DNA of 64,000 nt from Escarpia spicata (taxonomy: Eukaryota > Annelida > Polychaeta > Sabellida > Siboglinidae): contig OZ023206.1 of the NCBI GenBank assembly GCA_963995525.1, positions 64,216,625 to 64,280,624 of the forward strand, given 5' to 3'. The notes below the pieces were generated by a model. That model was not told where the DNA came from. It made no database searches and saw only the letters and a list, made by a program, of their open reading frames with translations. This document shows positions 9,401 to 59,243 of this stretch, in pieces. The position numbers and the translations under genes were made by a program. The first letter of the stretch is position 1; the number at the start of each line of letters is the position of its first letter.

Positions 9401-12400
9401 CCTCAACATGACCTCCATCAACCCTACACCTACTGGAGATCAGCGTAATCTCCTAGGCTTCATCACTGATGCCAAGAAATACAGTGCCAATGATTCGCGA
9501 CAGAAGGATATAACCAATGCCCTCATCTTACACATCGTTTGCGATCTTGTGCCATTCTCCAAACTGGATAGTCAATACTTTAAGGGTTTTGTGCATGCCC
9601 TAGATCAACGCTATCAGGTGCCCAATCGCAAACACCTAGTCAGCTCACTTCTCCAGGAGAAAGCTGCCAGCGTGCACTCTGAGATCATCCAGCAGCTGAA
9701 CTGTGCACAGATTGTGTGCATCACACTCGACATCTGGTCCAGTCGACAGATGAGCTCATACCTCGGTATGACTGGCCATTTCATCGTGGACTGGACCATG
9801 AAGTCTGTAGTGCTTGCATGCAAACGGTTCAGGGGTCGGCACACTGCTGACAACATAGTGCAAGAGTATGAGGATATAATCCAGTCATACAACATTGCAT
9901 CAAAGATATCAACCATTGTGACCGACGATGCGTCAAACATGGTGAAGGGCTTCTCATTGCCCGAGTTCGAAACCATTGCCGTAGACTCGACAGCAGACAA
10001 CTCCGATGAAGAAGATGACCTTGATTCGACCATCACTGTCGCACCAGAGGAGTATGAGTGGTTCCCTGCAGACCACAGCCCATGCTTCTGCCATACCACC
10101 CAGCTCATTATAAGTGATGGGTTCAAGGAGGCAGGTCAACTGAACCGTGTTCTTGGCAAAGTCTCCAAGGTTGTCAACCACGTGCACAAGTCGACAATCG
10201 CCACTGATCTACTCGAGGGGGAAGTGAGGCTGCAGACAGCGAATGCAACAAGATGGAATTCACAAGTGAAAATGATTCGCTCCGTACTTGCTGTACCTGC
10301 AGCTAAGCTGGAACAGCTTGATGCACCCTCCATCACTGCATATGATCGTAACATCCTCAAAGATATGCTCGAGATCCTGGAGCCATTCGAGGAGGCAACA
10401 GACATCAGACAGCGTGACAAGACAGTCACTGCCAGCTTCATCATCCCAACCATCATTGGACTTCGGATTCATCTAACCACCATGAAGTCTCACTACAATA
10501 CCAGCTTCATCACAGCCCTGAGTAAATCACTTGACAAGCGCATGGTAGTGTATGAGGACAATGAGGTTTTCAGGCTTGTTGCTTGTCTTGACCCTCCTTT
10601 CAAGCTGCAGTGGTGCCAGGATGCCAATAAACAGGAAGCTGTTACATCAGAGCTGTCTGTGAAGGCTGTTGAGTATGCTCCTCCAGAAGCCTCTGCAGTG
10701 AGTGTAGGCAGCCCAGCCAAGAAGCAGAGCAAGCTGTTCAGCTTTATGACCACACCAGCTGCTACAGTTAAACCAGCATCAGTCATGGCTGAGGTGAATC
10801 AATACCTTGGTGAGGCAGCCATGGCCGAAGAGAGTGACCCTGAGGGACATTCAAACATGTACTCGACCCTAACCAAGCTGGTGGTCAAGTATCTGACAGT
10901 CATGGCATCATCAGCATCGGTAGAAAGGACTTTCAGCACAGCTGGGAAGGTGTTCCGCCCAGACAGGTGTTACGGTAGCAAGTATACTCAAATAAGTAAA
11001 TATTGACATTATTGTTTAGGTTTATATACACCATGGTTGTATAACACAGAATGCAACTTTAATCTATGACGAGTAGTTTTTAACATATGACTGATAATTA
11101 AAATATAACATTTCAAAAGGAGCCTGTGTCCTTAAGCCAGTGGCATTTTAAAGATGAATTAATATTTTAATTTGATATTTTACAATTATTTTATTGTTAA
11201 TTCAGATAATGAGCCTAAAGTAAATATTAGATAGTCCAAGTACTATTTATATGTACCGGTAATGTATTTACATATATTTAAACTGACTAATGGGTTTATA
11301 GTGTCAGTACTTAGACACTGATGCTATTCTGCAACTATGATTGTATTTATAGCATTACATTTCATGTTCTTTCACATCTCTGTATGCATTGTTTCAATAA
11401 AATCTTCAGGTGTTTCTACTCTGCTGTTGTCATAACTCATTATAACTAGTATATCATTATATTTAGATCACATAACAGAGGCGTACCCAGGATTGATATT
11501 TTGGGTTTCCCAAATTGGTATCACTGTAACGCTGGATGTTTCATGCCATCATTCACTGTACACTGTCATATAGTGTGGGATTTCCTGGGGAGGTTCCGGA
11601 CAATGAGAAAACTCCCCTGGGCACGCACCCGCATAATAACATGAACAATAATAATAATGACTTCTTTATTTACATACATATTTTACAAAACTACTATTAC
11701 CCACACCTAGGGCCTACATTTAAATAGTTCTGTATGTCCTTGCCAATACTTATGGTTTTCTTGTAATTATGATACCATAGTTTTATTCCGTTGATATTCT
11801 GTTGGCAATCATGTGCATGTATACCGGTATACTACATTTTGCATGTAATTAGACTGTACATTGCTTTGAGCAATTGCTTTTGCAAATTACTATGGTTATA
11901 GGTGTACTAAAAGTATATTATATTTATAATATATGTTATATTCGCAGACTCCACACAACATACAAATGCATTATTGCATTCTATAGTTGTGATATTGACA
12001 ATAGTTACATATGGCCAGTAAGTAAAAGATTGCTGCCACTTGAACCATCAATAAAAAAAGAATTTAGAACTACAACTGACATGTAAATCTATTTGTCAAA
12101 AGTTCTAATACCAGGAACACAATAAGCAAATTGCTGTATACAGGTATAAACATTTCAGTAGCACTATAATATCTGTCAAATCCTAACACCATTTGGAACA
12201 TATTGTTATAAGAGAGATCACATTTTCTAATAGCATATATTTATGAACACTCCATCATAAAGTAGTAAACAAACTTTTCTTTATATCATTTGAACACAAA
12301 TGTTCTTATGATCATGTAGCGTCGTGCAAATGACTGGCTGCATTACCTAGATAATTATAGTATATATTAAAAGTATATGTTATATATATTATAGGAGATC

Positions 12401-15196
12401 TATTTTAGTAACTTAGTAAGCAGTACGGTAAGTAATGAGTCCGAGACAAAGGTAGGGAGGTCAGACCAATTTACCTCCCCTTCTGACAACATGGGAGACA
12501 GGGGTCCCAGTTTAGTGGCCATAGTTTATTATCATGCATTCTACCTGTTGGTTTGTGAAATTTCTTATGTTGTAATAATGTAAATGTGTGTACCTGCGCT
12601 GAAAAAATATTTTTTGGCGGTGTTTATTAGCGGTAATGATTTTTTTACTCTCAGTGTCGTATTTTGGTTTTCTTGATTTACGCGTGTGGCCATCTTAGAT
12701 CACGTTGACAGGCCCCACCTATCAAACTGATTTGCGAGATTATGTTAATGAGTACATCCATATTGAAATGTGATGAAGAAAGAGGAAATTCAGAGGGAAA
12801 TGAATCTGAAAATATCATTGTAATCCGTCGATAAAAAATTATAGTAATTATGGATTTAAAATGGCCTATGTTTTACGATGTTTTGTGAGTATTTAGTTAG
12901 TTGGTTTCAGCGGAAAGCATATGCCGAAGGGTAAAGAATTGTGTGAACGATAACGTGATTACAGTGATGGCTTACCAATTGATAGCACAAACATGCACAA
13001 CGTCCGGTTATGGAACCCCCGTCTAAAATGATATCGCCATTTTGCCTTCTTCTCTGTATGCGCGCAGTGCATCATGGTATACAATGCACTCGTGACTCGG
13101 ATAGCGATGTGATCGACAGCGGGTGACTTTGATTAATACTGCCAAGTAAATATGCCTACACCTGAGTAATTAATTGCTGTCATGTTTAATGTAACTGATT
13201 GATGTTTATATTAATATATTATTAGTTTATTTATTGGTATTACTTTAGTTTAATTATACAACTGTTGAGCTATTTAGCATATACATAATATTGTGTGTTG
13301 GTTACATTATTACAATTTATGATAATTTATGTTTCAATTAATTTATTGTATTATTATTTGTTTATACAATTTTGTATCGTTATAAATTATTTTGATGTAG
13401 GGCCTACTGTTTTTGTATTTGATATGTATATACCAGTTTTTTTATATATTAAGATTACAGAATAAGATTATATCTTTGTATTTGTCAATATATAGTATAC
13501 ATAAAATAATATACATTAAGTAAACATTATGATTTATTGTATCTATTAATTGTACATAATCATAGACAAGTAAGTATAATAGTACGCCCTATTGTTGATG
13601 ATAACAATGGGTTTAACCACAGTATATTACAAATTAATTGGTTTGGCAATTATAGTAGTTATGGGATTTGCCCAATGTAACAAGTGTTGTGTATTGGGGG
13701 ACTATTATTGGCATTTTGTGCCACAGTGTATTACGAGTTAATTGGCTTGTCAATCATAGCAGTCATTGGCTTTGCCCAATAAAACAAGTGTTGTGTAATG
13801 GGATACTAGTATTGTCAGTTTGTGGTTCTAATTCACAATCAACAAATCTTTTCATGTGGTTGTAAGTTCATACAGTTGTTTTAATGTTACGAAGATAGAA
13901 CCACACTGATCATCTTTGCTCAGTTGCTGTGTCGTGTTCATGATTTAATGCTACATGGTGTGTGTGTGTATTTACTTTTTTATGTTTGTATTTATTGTTA
14001 CATGTAATTTTGTATTGGCCTTCTTTATAGATGGCAAAAGACTCAAGATGATAAAAAGTAATTTTCTTGTGATTTAAGTACATAATCAGATCCGTCAGAA
14101 AACATTTGGAAAAATTCATGAAATTTTGAACTTTGCAAAACTGTAGTTTTCTTAATGTTGTACTTAGCTACATGAAATGAATAGCATTGTACTTCTTTTA
14201 GTGACCACTATGTGGGAAAATATTAAACAAAATTGTCCTTGTGATTTATATGCAAAATCAAATCTAACGGAAAATTGTCGGAAAAAAACATGAAATTAGA
14301 AACTTTACAAAACTGCAGTTTCTTTAATATTTCATTGATGTACATGAAACAAGCACCATTGCACTTCTATCAGTGACTATTATCAGGGGAAAATAATTAT
14401 AAAAAAATTCTTGTGATTTATAAGCAAAATTAGATTTGTCAGAAAACCGTCAGAAAATGTCATGAAATTCGAAACTTTACCAAGCTGTAGTTTCTTTAAT
14501 ATTTCACTTAGATACATGAAACAACTACCGTTGTACTTCTTATAGTGACTACTATCAGGGAAAATTAGAAAACATTTTTTTTTACGAAACAAAATTTTGG
14601 TCCGACCACCCTAACAAAGGGAGAACTGAAACGTAACACCGATGAACACAGAACTTTCCGTTGCGCCGTGTCCGTGCACCACAACATGCACACGTATGCG
14701 CGTTTAGTGCTCGGACGTTTATCACTGGCACACACGGTTCCGATGCTCGGCTACGTAACAACGTCCTTTTTTATGTATAAAAACAGCATGTAAAAGCCCC
14801 CCCCCCTCCGAGTCATAACAAGAGAAGTGGGAAAAAGTTCTTACACTTAGTCTAGTAGGCTATATTTTCACCTACCTTGGTCGTGAATAGGTTCTGTCTT
14901 GCTGATTCGTGAATCTCTGTCAAAGCAACTAGAGTACTTTCTATACATCCTTGGATTCGGCGGATTTTGATATGTGCCCATTCCAACGACTTCATTTTAG
15001 CACAACAATCATTGCAGAGAAAGTTCAGCTCGTCGTCGTCATGAATAGGGCCAACAACTAAACGTATGTGACGATGTAATGGCATAATATCTTCGTGATA
15101 TAAAGTTCTGTATCGTTTGGGAATTACTTTTTTCAAGCAAATTCGACAGTGTTTATCACCCGACATCACAACACTACCACTCTGAGCCTGATCCAT
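5597..15196 (-). CDS. ZAD-like / single C2H2 zinc-finger protein, two-exon model
   Basis: Exon 1 is 15196-14876 and the last exon is 6421-5597; both splice sites are good (AAG|GTAGGT and TGGTTTCAG|ATA) and both are phase 0. The model gives 381 residues. Residues 17-64 hold CRIC and CNDC pairs in a CRICL...LCNDCC setting, like the Cys4 ZAD (zinc-finger-associated) dimerisation module at the N-terminus of many C2H2 proteins. The middle is acidic and contains three imperfect repeats of about 33 residues ending VPTEQWHD, VPMEECCD and VPTEKCCA. One C2H2 finger (YRCSVCSKMFGRLHCLKSH) lies about 20 residues before the end. It would be a nuclear DNA-binding protein. One finger is few for this class, so further exons may lie in the intron. 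The 8.45-kb intron holds a hAT transposon. The gene is divergent from NUP107. Confidence 0.6.
6422..7540. other. Intron, no gene seen
   Basis: AT-rich intronic DNA of the zinc-finger gene. A small perfect palindrome (CTTGTCTAGACAAG) lies near 7333. I see no coding exon. Confidence 0.5.
7541..7620 (+). repeat. Left arm of a long inverted repeat pair
   Basis: TTGCGTAGCCGAGCATCGGAACC and the following 55 bases match, as reverse complement with scattered differences, 14680-14758. The two arms face each other across 7.2 kb. Confidence 0.8.
9029..9163 (+). CDS. hAT transposase exon 1 (BED zinc finger)
   Basis: It encodes 45 residues from ATG (MASAIWKHLIPPDSKVGNFK). CIHC and the beginning of the H-x4-H pair (SNLIKHLK, completed by REH in exon 2) form a BED finger. 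The donor is AAG|GTTTGT, phase 0. Confidence 0.8.
9381..11006 (+). CDS. hAT transposase exon 2 (catalytic and dimerisation region)
   Basis: After a T-rich acceptor (TTTTTTTTACAG) the frame is open for 541 residues, joining exon 1 in phase. VCITLDIWSSRQMSSYLGMT is the hAT catalytic-Asp region, FCHTTQLIISDGF and ATRWNSQVKMIRSVL follow, and SASVERTFSTAGKVF is the C-terminal dimerisation motif. The protein would excise and reinsert hAT elements leaving 8-bp target duplications. The dimerisation domain normally continues for some tens of residues; here it ends at CYGSKYTQISKY, so the C-terminus is truncated. The long clean frame implies recent activity. A host gene domesticated from hAT is an alternative, but the repeat-like left end argues for a transposon. 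Confidence 0.85.
   Translation, partial: REHPVVHLNMTSINPTPTGDQRNLLGFITDAKKYSANDSRQKDITNALILHIVCDLVPFSKLDSQYFKGFVHALDQRYQVPNRKHLVSSLLQEKAASVHSEIIQQLNCAQIVCITLDIWSSRQMSSYLGMTGHFIVDWTMKSVVLACKRFRGRHTADNIVQEYEDIIQSYNIASKISTIVTDDASNMVKGFSLPEFETIAVDSTADNSDEEDDLDSTITVAPEEYEWFPADHSPCFCHTTQLIISDGFKEAGQLNRVLGKVSKVVNHVHKSTIATDLLEGEVRLQTANATRWNSQVKMIRSVLAVPAAKLEQLDAPSITAYDRNILKDMLEILEPFEEATDIRQRDKTVTASFIIPTIIGLRIHLTTMKSHYNTSFITALSKSLDKRMVVYEDNEVFRLVACLDPPFKLQWCQDANKQEAVTSELSVKAVEYAPPEASAVSVGSPAKKQSKLFSFMTTPAATVKPASVMAEVNQYLGEAAMAEESDPEGHSNMYSTLTKLVVKYLTVMASSASVERTFSTAGKVFRPDRCYGSKYTQISKY
11007..13620. other. Intron, AT-rich, no gene seen
   Basis: AT-rich DNA of the zinc-finger gene intron. A possible small MITE lies at about 11470-11640: AGGCGTACCCAGG at the left and CCTGGGCACGC at the right are near inverted, with CATAA on both sides. 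I see no exon. Confidence 0.4.
13622..13825 (+). repeat. Two-copy diverged tandem repeat, about 100 bp
   Basis: Both copies carry ATTAATTGG-TTG-CAAT-ATAG, TTTGCCCAAT and ACAAGTGTTGTGTA in the same order. Confidence 0.75.
14068..14590 (+). repeat. Three-copy diverged tandem repeat, about 170 bp
   Basis: Each copy runs from CTTGTGATTTA through CATGAAATT-GAACTTT and ACATGAAA to GTGAC-ACTAT and an A-rich tail. The copies start near 14068, 14237 and 14408. The array ends just inside the right arm of the long inverted repeat. Confidence 0.85.
14680..14758 (-). repeat. Right arm of a long inverted repeat pair
   Basis: GGTTCCGATGCTCGGCTACG is the reverse complement of the left arm at 7541, and similarity extends about 65-80 bases inward. 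No target-site duplication is evident. Confidence 0.8.
14876..15196 (-). CDS. ZAD-like zinc-finger gene, exon 1
   Basis: It encodes 107 residues from ATG (MDQAQSGSVVMSGDKHCRIC) and ends at the strong donor ACCAAG|GTAGGT in phase 0. The Cys pairs are C17/C20 and C61/C64, with an aromatic and basic helix (SLEWAHIKIRRIQG) after the second pair, as in ZAD modules. Confidence 0.7.
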
Positions 15197-16210
15197 CTTC
15201 GCAGCTTCCCGGAGTTCCCTCGATTCGAACCAGTTTTATAAACACATACTTGATTGGTTAATGATAATGTCAGCAATTACGCTCCCGGGTACTGGACGCT
15301 TCGGCTTGGTTACCTCTTCGGCTAGTCGAAGCGACCAAACTTACTTGGCCACATCGACCGGAAAATGTGATCAAATCGGCGGGATAATATAGTCAATTAA
15401 TTCGGCGGTGAAGTTGGTCGTTCCGATGGCATTTTGGGAAAGAAATTTCGCCTGTATATCTTGGCTGACGGGCGATTTTCTGTCGTTTTGGCACCGTTGT
15501 TTTGCAAAAAAGTATTCATTATACATAGTGATAATAACCGGGGATGCAATATTTTTGGGTAGGGTGGCTATAGATATAACACTAATCCCCCAAAGGGCTC
15601 CAATAGGTTACTCAAGGTAGTGCATTTAATTAATTGGAGGTTCTTAATCGGTTAGTGCCATGGGAAGGTGTAGTCAGAAGATGTTGCCATCAGTGAACCT
15701 CAACGGAGTACAGTTTCTTTTACAGAGTACAGGAACGATTGCAATTACCTTTGACAGTTAATGTATAATATCACACTATGGTTTTCCGTAAAACAACGAA
15801 CGGATAAAATGTGACTAGTGTGCGGTGTGGGCACATCATGATGGCCATGGTCCGATCGAGTATGCACAATGTGTTTGCGAAATGTGTGGTGGCTACATTA
15901 TACAAGTAGATGTGCAGGGCGCCAGTTTGAGTGCACCTTTTTAGCTAGTCAAATTCGGGTGGTGTTCTGAAACACTTTGCAAATACAATAATTTGAGACA
16001 GAAATTCGCTATATCCGACTTACATAATCCGACAAGCTCCGCTAGGTGAATCCGATTTAAACGAGGTTTAATGTATTTGACAGTCGTGAAAATAATATTT
16101 ACCAAAATAATGTTAGAAAACACACCGCATCTTTACATATAAAACACCATAACGCGCTCGAAGATACTCGCTGTTTGTTCAAAATGACGACGGTCGGAGA
16201 GTTCAGGCCC

Positions 16211-16243
<33 letters not shown>

Positions 16244-16344
16244 GATATAGTCGTTAGATTCGTTATAGTGCCAAATTGTATTGGTACGTATAGCTATGCT
16301 ACTGGTACGAGAGTAAACGTAAGCATATGTTTTTATTGTGTAAA

Positions 16345-16620
16345 GGTAATTTTTATATAGCGTAGTATCCAGTCCTCAGGACTGATCAAAGCGCTTTACA
16401 CTTTACTCCCTGGCAGACCTGTTCAATCGAACACCATCTCGAATTTCCTGAGAAGTATTCAGCCACGCTGCAATTAATGTGCGAAGACTATTCGTACACA
16501 AATATCCACCACTGTCTGCAGCCAGGTATTCATTCATACAACTGAGTGAACTGAAGCAAACCCGGGTTCTCTTAGTCGAGAGTCTGAAGCTCTTACCGCT
16601 GCGCTAGTGCGATCCACACT
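16345..16620 (-). mobile_element. tRNA-derived SINE, minus orientation
   Basis: Same family as 45366-45662. Shared blocks on the element strand are TGAATGCTT, GAAGT-GAGATGGTG, CAGGTCTGCCAGGGAGTAAA, GTGTAAAGCGCTTTGA and a GATACTGCGCTATATAA-type tail. The tRNA-like head (CGCAGCGGTAAGAGC, AACCCGGGTT) is at the high-coordinate end. Confidence 0.8.
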
Positions 16621-17116
16621 AATACCAATGTCAGTGTCTAGAACTACAGACTGCATTTCATGTTGCCAAGTCCATAACGCTGGGGCCGTTTTCCCGAAGT
16701 ATTTGCCGCGAGCACGTGGTTCCTGCGTAATACGTTTTACGTATTGCGTAATGCGTTTTACGTATTACGCGCACATTATGTTTTACGTTCCGAACAACTG
16801 ATTTACGTACCCCATAAAAGGTGAGAATCTTAATTGACATTTCTGGGATATTTTGAAAAAAATTAATGACTTACGTCCTAATCTAGGGGTCGTAGATTAA
16901 TCCCTGAAACTTTGGCGCTCAGTTCGAACGGTTCAGGTCGTCTTCTATGATGCTACAATTGTGTAAATTACTGGAACACTATTTGTCTTCGTCTGCTGCC
17001 CCGTATTGTGGAATTTGTGGAAGTGCACACAAACAGTCCTGACCAAACAACAAAGTGAAACATATTTGGTGATAATATTACGTCAGATCTGATAATATTA
17101 TAATATGCATATTTCG

Positions 17117-17184
17117 CTGACGCGACCAAACATTTTGCCGACGCGTCCAAGTATTTGCGCCGACGCGGTAAGTCGGCCGACGCG
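17117..17184 (+). promoter_or_regulatory. Four GACGCG motifs upstream of NUP107
   Basis: CTGACGCG at 17117 and CCGACGCG at 17138, 17160 and 17177 are spaced 21, 22 and 17 bp, 130-200 bp before the NUP107 ATG. They may be a transcription-factor cluster; the factor is unknown. Confidence 0.4.
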
Positions 17185-17312
17185 ATCCGGAACCTCGTGA
17201 ACAACACGTGGTGGCGGTCTCTAGTACATTTTGCCGGAACTAATGCCTTGCGGGGAAAGGCGGCAAGAGTTTTAGTTTAAGAATTGAATTGTTCTGCGCC
17301 GCACTCTGCAAG

Positions 17313-56372
<39,060 letters not shown>

Positions 56373-56707
56373 ATGCAAAGTAGACTTGGCTGTGGCATTT
56401 CACAAGATGCAGACACGCTTTGATAAAACAGTTTCATCCGTTTTAATCTTGATCCAGTGTAATGCAGTAAGGTTTGAAGATATCGTCTTAGTATGCGATG
56501 TTGTAAGTAATCACTATTGTGTTCAACGAATCATAATTTGTAATCCTTTTTATTGCATTTGATATGAAACAGAGAAAACAATTAGAAAATCTCTGTTCGT
56601 GCTGTAACATTAAACTGTGGTTCAAGTGAAGTTATCAAAGTACAACATTGGAGAACTCTTGTATGTGTTAGGACTTGTGTCTTATGTAGAGGCAGCAATG
56701 ATATACA

Positions 56708-56713
56708 AATAAA
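56708..56713 (+). terminator. Probable NUP107 polyadenylation signal
   Basis: AATAAA about 335 bp after the NUP107 stop, before the next repeat begins. Confidence 0.55.
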
Positions 56714-56783
56714 CAGACAGTGCATTTCTGAAGTCTCTTATTTTTACATTCTGTTTTACATCCGGCACTATCCATGTTGTGTA

Positions 56784-57249
56784 AAGGTAAATAAAAGTAA
56801 GTTCTTATATAGCGCAGTATCCAGTCCTCAGGACTGCCCAAAGCGCTTTACACTTCACTCCCTGGCAGACCTGTTCAATCAAACACCATCTCGACTTCTC
56901 TGGGAAGCAAGTGTGTGCTGGGGGTGTTTTTTAACTCTAAACGTGAGTTCACACAAAGTTAAACTGGTTTAGCTGCATACAACTACATCGTAACTTGGAA
57001 CAATTATAGAAAGGTCACGTGTCGTTGCAAACATGTGTATGTCGTAAACCAGTGTGAAGTTAACCCAGTTAAACTTTGTGTGAACATGGCATGATAGTAA
57101 ATCTAGCCCAATTTGTCACTAAACATGAAACAAATTGCAGCATAATTTGTTTGGCGCAGTGGTTTTCCATGAGGTCTCCAGAACACCGCACTAAAGTCCT
57201 AAAAACTCCCTGCTGGCAAATATGTAAAATTAGCATAAATCCAATATGG
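56784..57249 (-). repeat. Inverted segment, left copy (SINE tail plus unique DNA)
   Basis: 56814-57249 is the reverse complement of 59244-59692 with few differences. It carries the 3' half of the tRNA-derived SINE (AAGCGCTTTACACTTCACTC, 56784-56910) and about 330 bp of other DNA. Matching short ORFs in both copies are not genes. Confidence 0.93.
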
Positions 57250-57250
57250 A

Positions 57251-57687
57251 TGTGACCCACTCCCACAGGAGAGTATCTAAAGATGGTGATAGCTGTGGCC
57301 CACTCCCCGCAGGAGAGTATCTAATGATGGTGATAGCTGTGGCCCACTCCCCGCAGAAGAGTATCTAATGATGGTGATAGCTGTGGCCCACTCCCCACAG
57401 GAGAGTAACTAATGGCGGTGATAGCTGTGGCCCACTCCCCACAGGAGAGTATCTAATGGCGGTGATTGCTGTGGCCCACTCCCCACAGGAGAGTATCTAA
57501 TGGCGGTGATAGCTGTGGCCCACTCCCCTCAGGAGAATATCTAATGGCGGTGATAACTGTGGCCCACTCCCCGCAGGAGAGTATCTAATGGCGGTGATAA
57601 CTGTGGCCCACTCTTCACAGGAGAGTATCTAATGGCGGTGATAGCTGTGGCCCACTCCCCACAGGAGAGTATCTAATGGTGGTGATA
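57251..57687 (+). repeat. 44-bp integrase-derived satellite, left block, about 10 copies
   Basis: The unit TGTGGCCCACTCCCCACAGG then AGAGTATCTAATGGCGGTGATAGC encodes CGPLPTGEYLMAVI, the start of a gypsy integrase core. It runs on the + strand and passes directly into the integrase C-terminal remnant at 57688. Confidence 0.96.
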
Positions 57688-58400
57688 GATGATCATAGCC
57701 GATAGCCACAGGTAGAAGTCATCAGTGGAACATCAGCAGACTGTCCATAGTCTGGAGAAAATCTGTGCAGCACACGGAGTCCCATAAGAAATACGCACCG
57801 ATAACTGTCCACCGTTCAACGGTAATGAATTTAATCAGTATGCAGAAATTAGTGGGTTCCATCACCGGAAAGTGACTCCACTATGGCCTGAAGCAAATGG
57901 TGAGGCGGAATGCTTTATGAGGACACTGATGAAAACGACTCATGCCGCTGTGAGTGAACAGAAACCATGGAAGAATGAACTGTACAAATTTCCGAGAGAG
58001 TGTATAGAGCTACTCCACACCAGTCCACTGGTGTCACTGTCCATGGTAATCAAACAATCGTGAGATGAATGTTGGGTGTCCTAAGGCTGTAGCTGCCCCA
58101 ACACTTACCAAAATCACCAGAGCCAGAGTGATTATGCATGACCGAGATGCAAAGGAGAACATACAAAACTATGCAGACATGAGAAGGCATACACAATATT
58201 CTGACACAAAAGTTGGCGATATAGTACTCATAAAGAACAGCAGGAGAGTGAAAACGGACACTCCGTTTCACCCAGAACCACGTATGGTAACTCAACAGAA
58301 AGGCGACATGATAACAGCGACATCTGGCGACAACACTATCACCAGAAATAAATAACATTTCAAGAAACTTGATTTGCCCGGGACTATCATACTCACTCTC
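57688..58400 (+). pseudogene. Ty3/gypsy integrase, C-terminal half (inverted fragment)
   Basis: Broken + strand frames: the array leads into a VVIDDHSR-like start, then TPLWPEANGEAECFMRTL (with the catalytic Glu of the DDE triad), SEQKPWKNELYKF, and the C-terminal basic region YADMRRHTQYSDTKVGD and MVTQQKGDMITATSGDNTIT. Stops and frameshifts make it non-functional. It completes the integrase whose zinc finger lies on the opposite strand at 62180-62578. Confidence 0.9.
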
Positions 58401-59160
58401 AGAGAAAGACACTTATGACAATTCACTTGCTTTGCCAGAAAGTGAACCAACAAACATTGGCCCACGCAAAGAACAACGACAGCTAGCAAGATTGAGTGAG
58501 TGACTATGAACATTACCGTGTTCCTGAACAGTACTGACATTTCTTTGCTGGAAAATATGACTGTTTAGTGCTACTTCAAAGTAACAGTTTAAAGACCGAG
58601 TCTGACTGTTCAATATTAGTCTGATGTACCTTTGAACATGTTACCTGTTATTGTTTTAGCCTAACTGTTTAATGGGAAGAATTCCAGTATTAATTTAGAG
58701 TAACTGTTTACAGCTTGCTAAGTGTAATTGTTCAGTGTTACTTGAGAATAACAAGTTAAAGCATAACAGTAATTGCCTACTTGCAGTAATTAATTAATAC
58801 TTTAGACAGTGCAGATTGAGATAATCTGATAATTCATGTTTAGTCGTAACTATTGGCTAAGCGTGTTTTAGTATTAATGAATTGTTCAAGTGTTCTCAAC
58901 AATATTCCAAGTAGGAGACTTGGACTTGTAAATGTGCTGCCCTCTTGCGGATTAGTTTAGAACACTACTAGATGACGCGACGAGCAATAATATAGCTGGC
59001 CATGGCCATGTGCTTTGATGTAATTTGGCGTTAATAAACAATGTGTACTAAAACTAGAAACCCTACAGTTGTAAGCACCAAGGATGGGTGTGTTGGAATT
59101 CATTTAATAAAACACTTTTTACAAGATGCAATTTAGTGGCAGTTGGACTCTGGTTTTCAG
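58401..59160 (+). repeat. Gypsy 3' region with probable LTR
   Basis: AT-rich DNA with repeated AACTGTTTA motifs. A candidate short LTR runs from about 58928 (TGTAAATGTGCTGCCCTCTT) to about 59074 (ACCCTACA) with AATAAA near 59034. No second LTR is in view to confirm it. Confidence 0.35.
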
Positions 59161-59243
59161 TCAATTAATATATAAAAGTTGTAAATGTGCCCTTTTATGT
59201 CATTTAACAGCAACGATATGGCAAGATTTTCAATTTATGGCGG

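Larger units (their letters stand above)
8464..11006 (+). mobile_element. hAT transposon with BED-finger transposase, 3' end not found
   Basis: The left end is probably near 8464, where AGGGTTGGGGTCAAGTA is followed by CAGTACTTGTACATGTACAC and further ACTTGTACTTG copies, typical of hAT ends and subterminal repeats. The transposase is at 9029-11006. I could not find a matching CCCCAACCCT right end or an 8-bp target duplication, so the right end may be lost. Confidence 0.65.
15197..17312. other. Divergent intergenic region between the zinc-finger gene and NUP107
   Basis: It should hold both promoters. A (TA)n run lies at about 16210-16240, a SINE at 16345-16620, a palindrome-rich ACGTTTTACGTATT stretch at 16715-16790, and a cluster of four GACGCG motifs at 17117-17184. 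No credible gene is seen. Confidence 0.6.

Noticed and set aside
9614..10786. Several - strand ORFs
   Set aside because: They are antisense to the hAT transposase.
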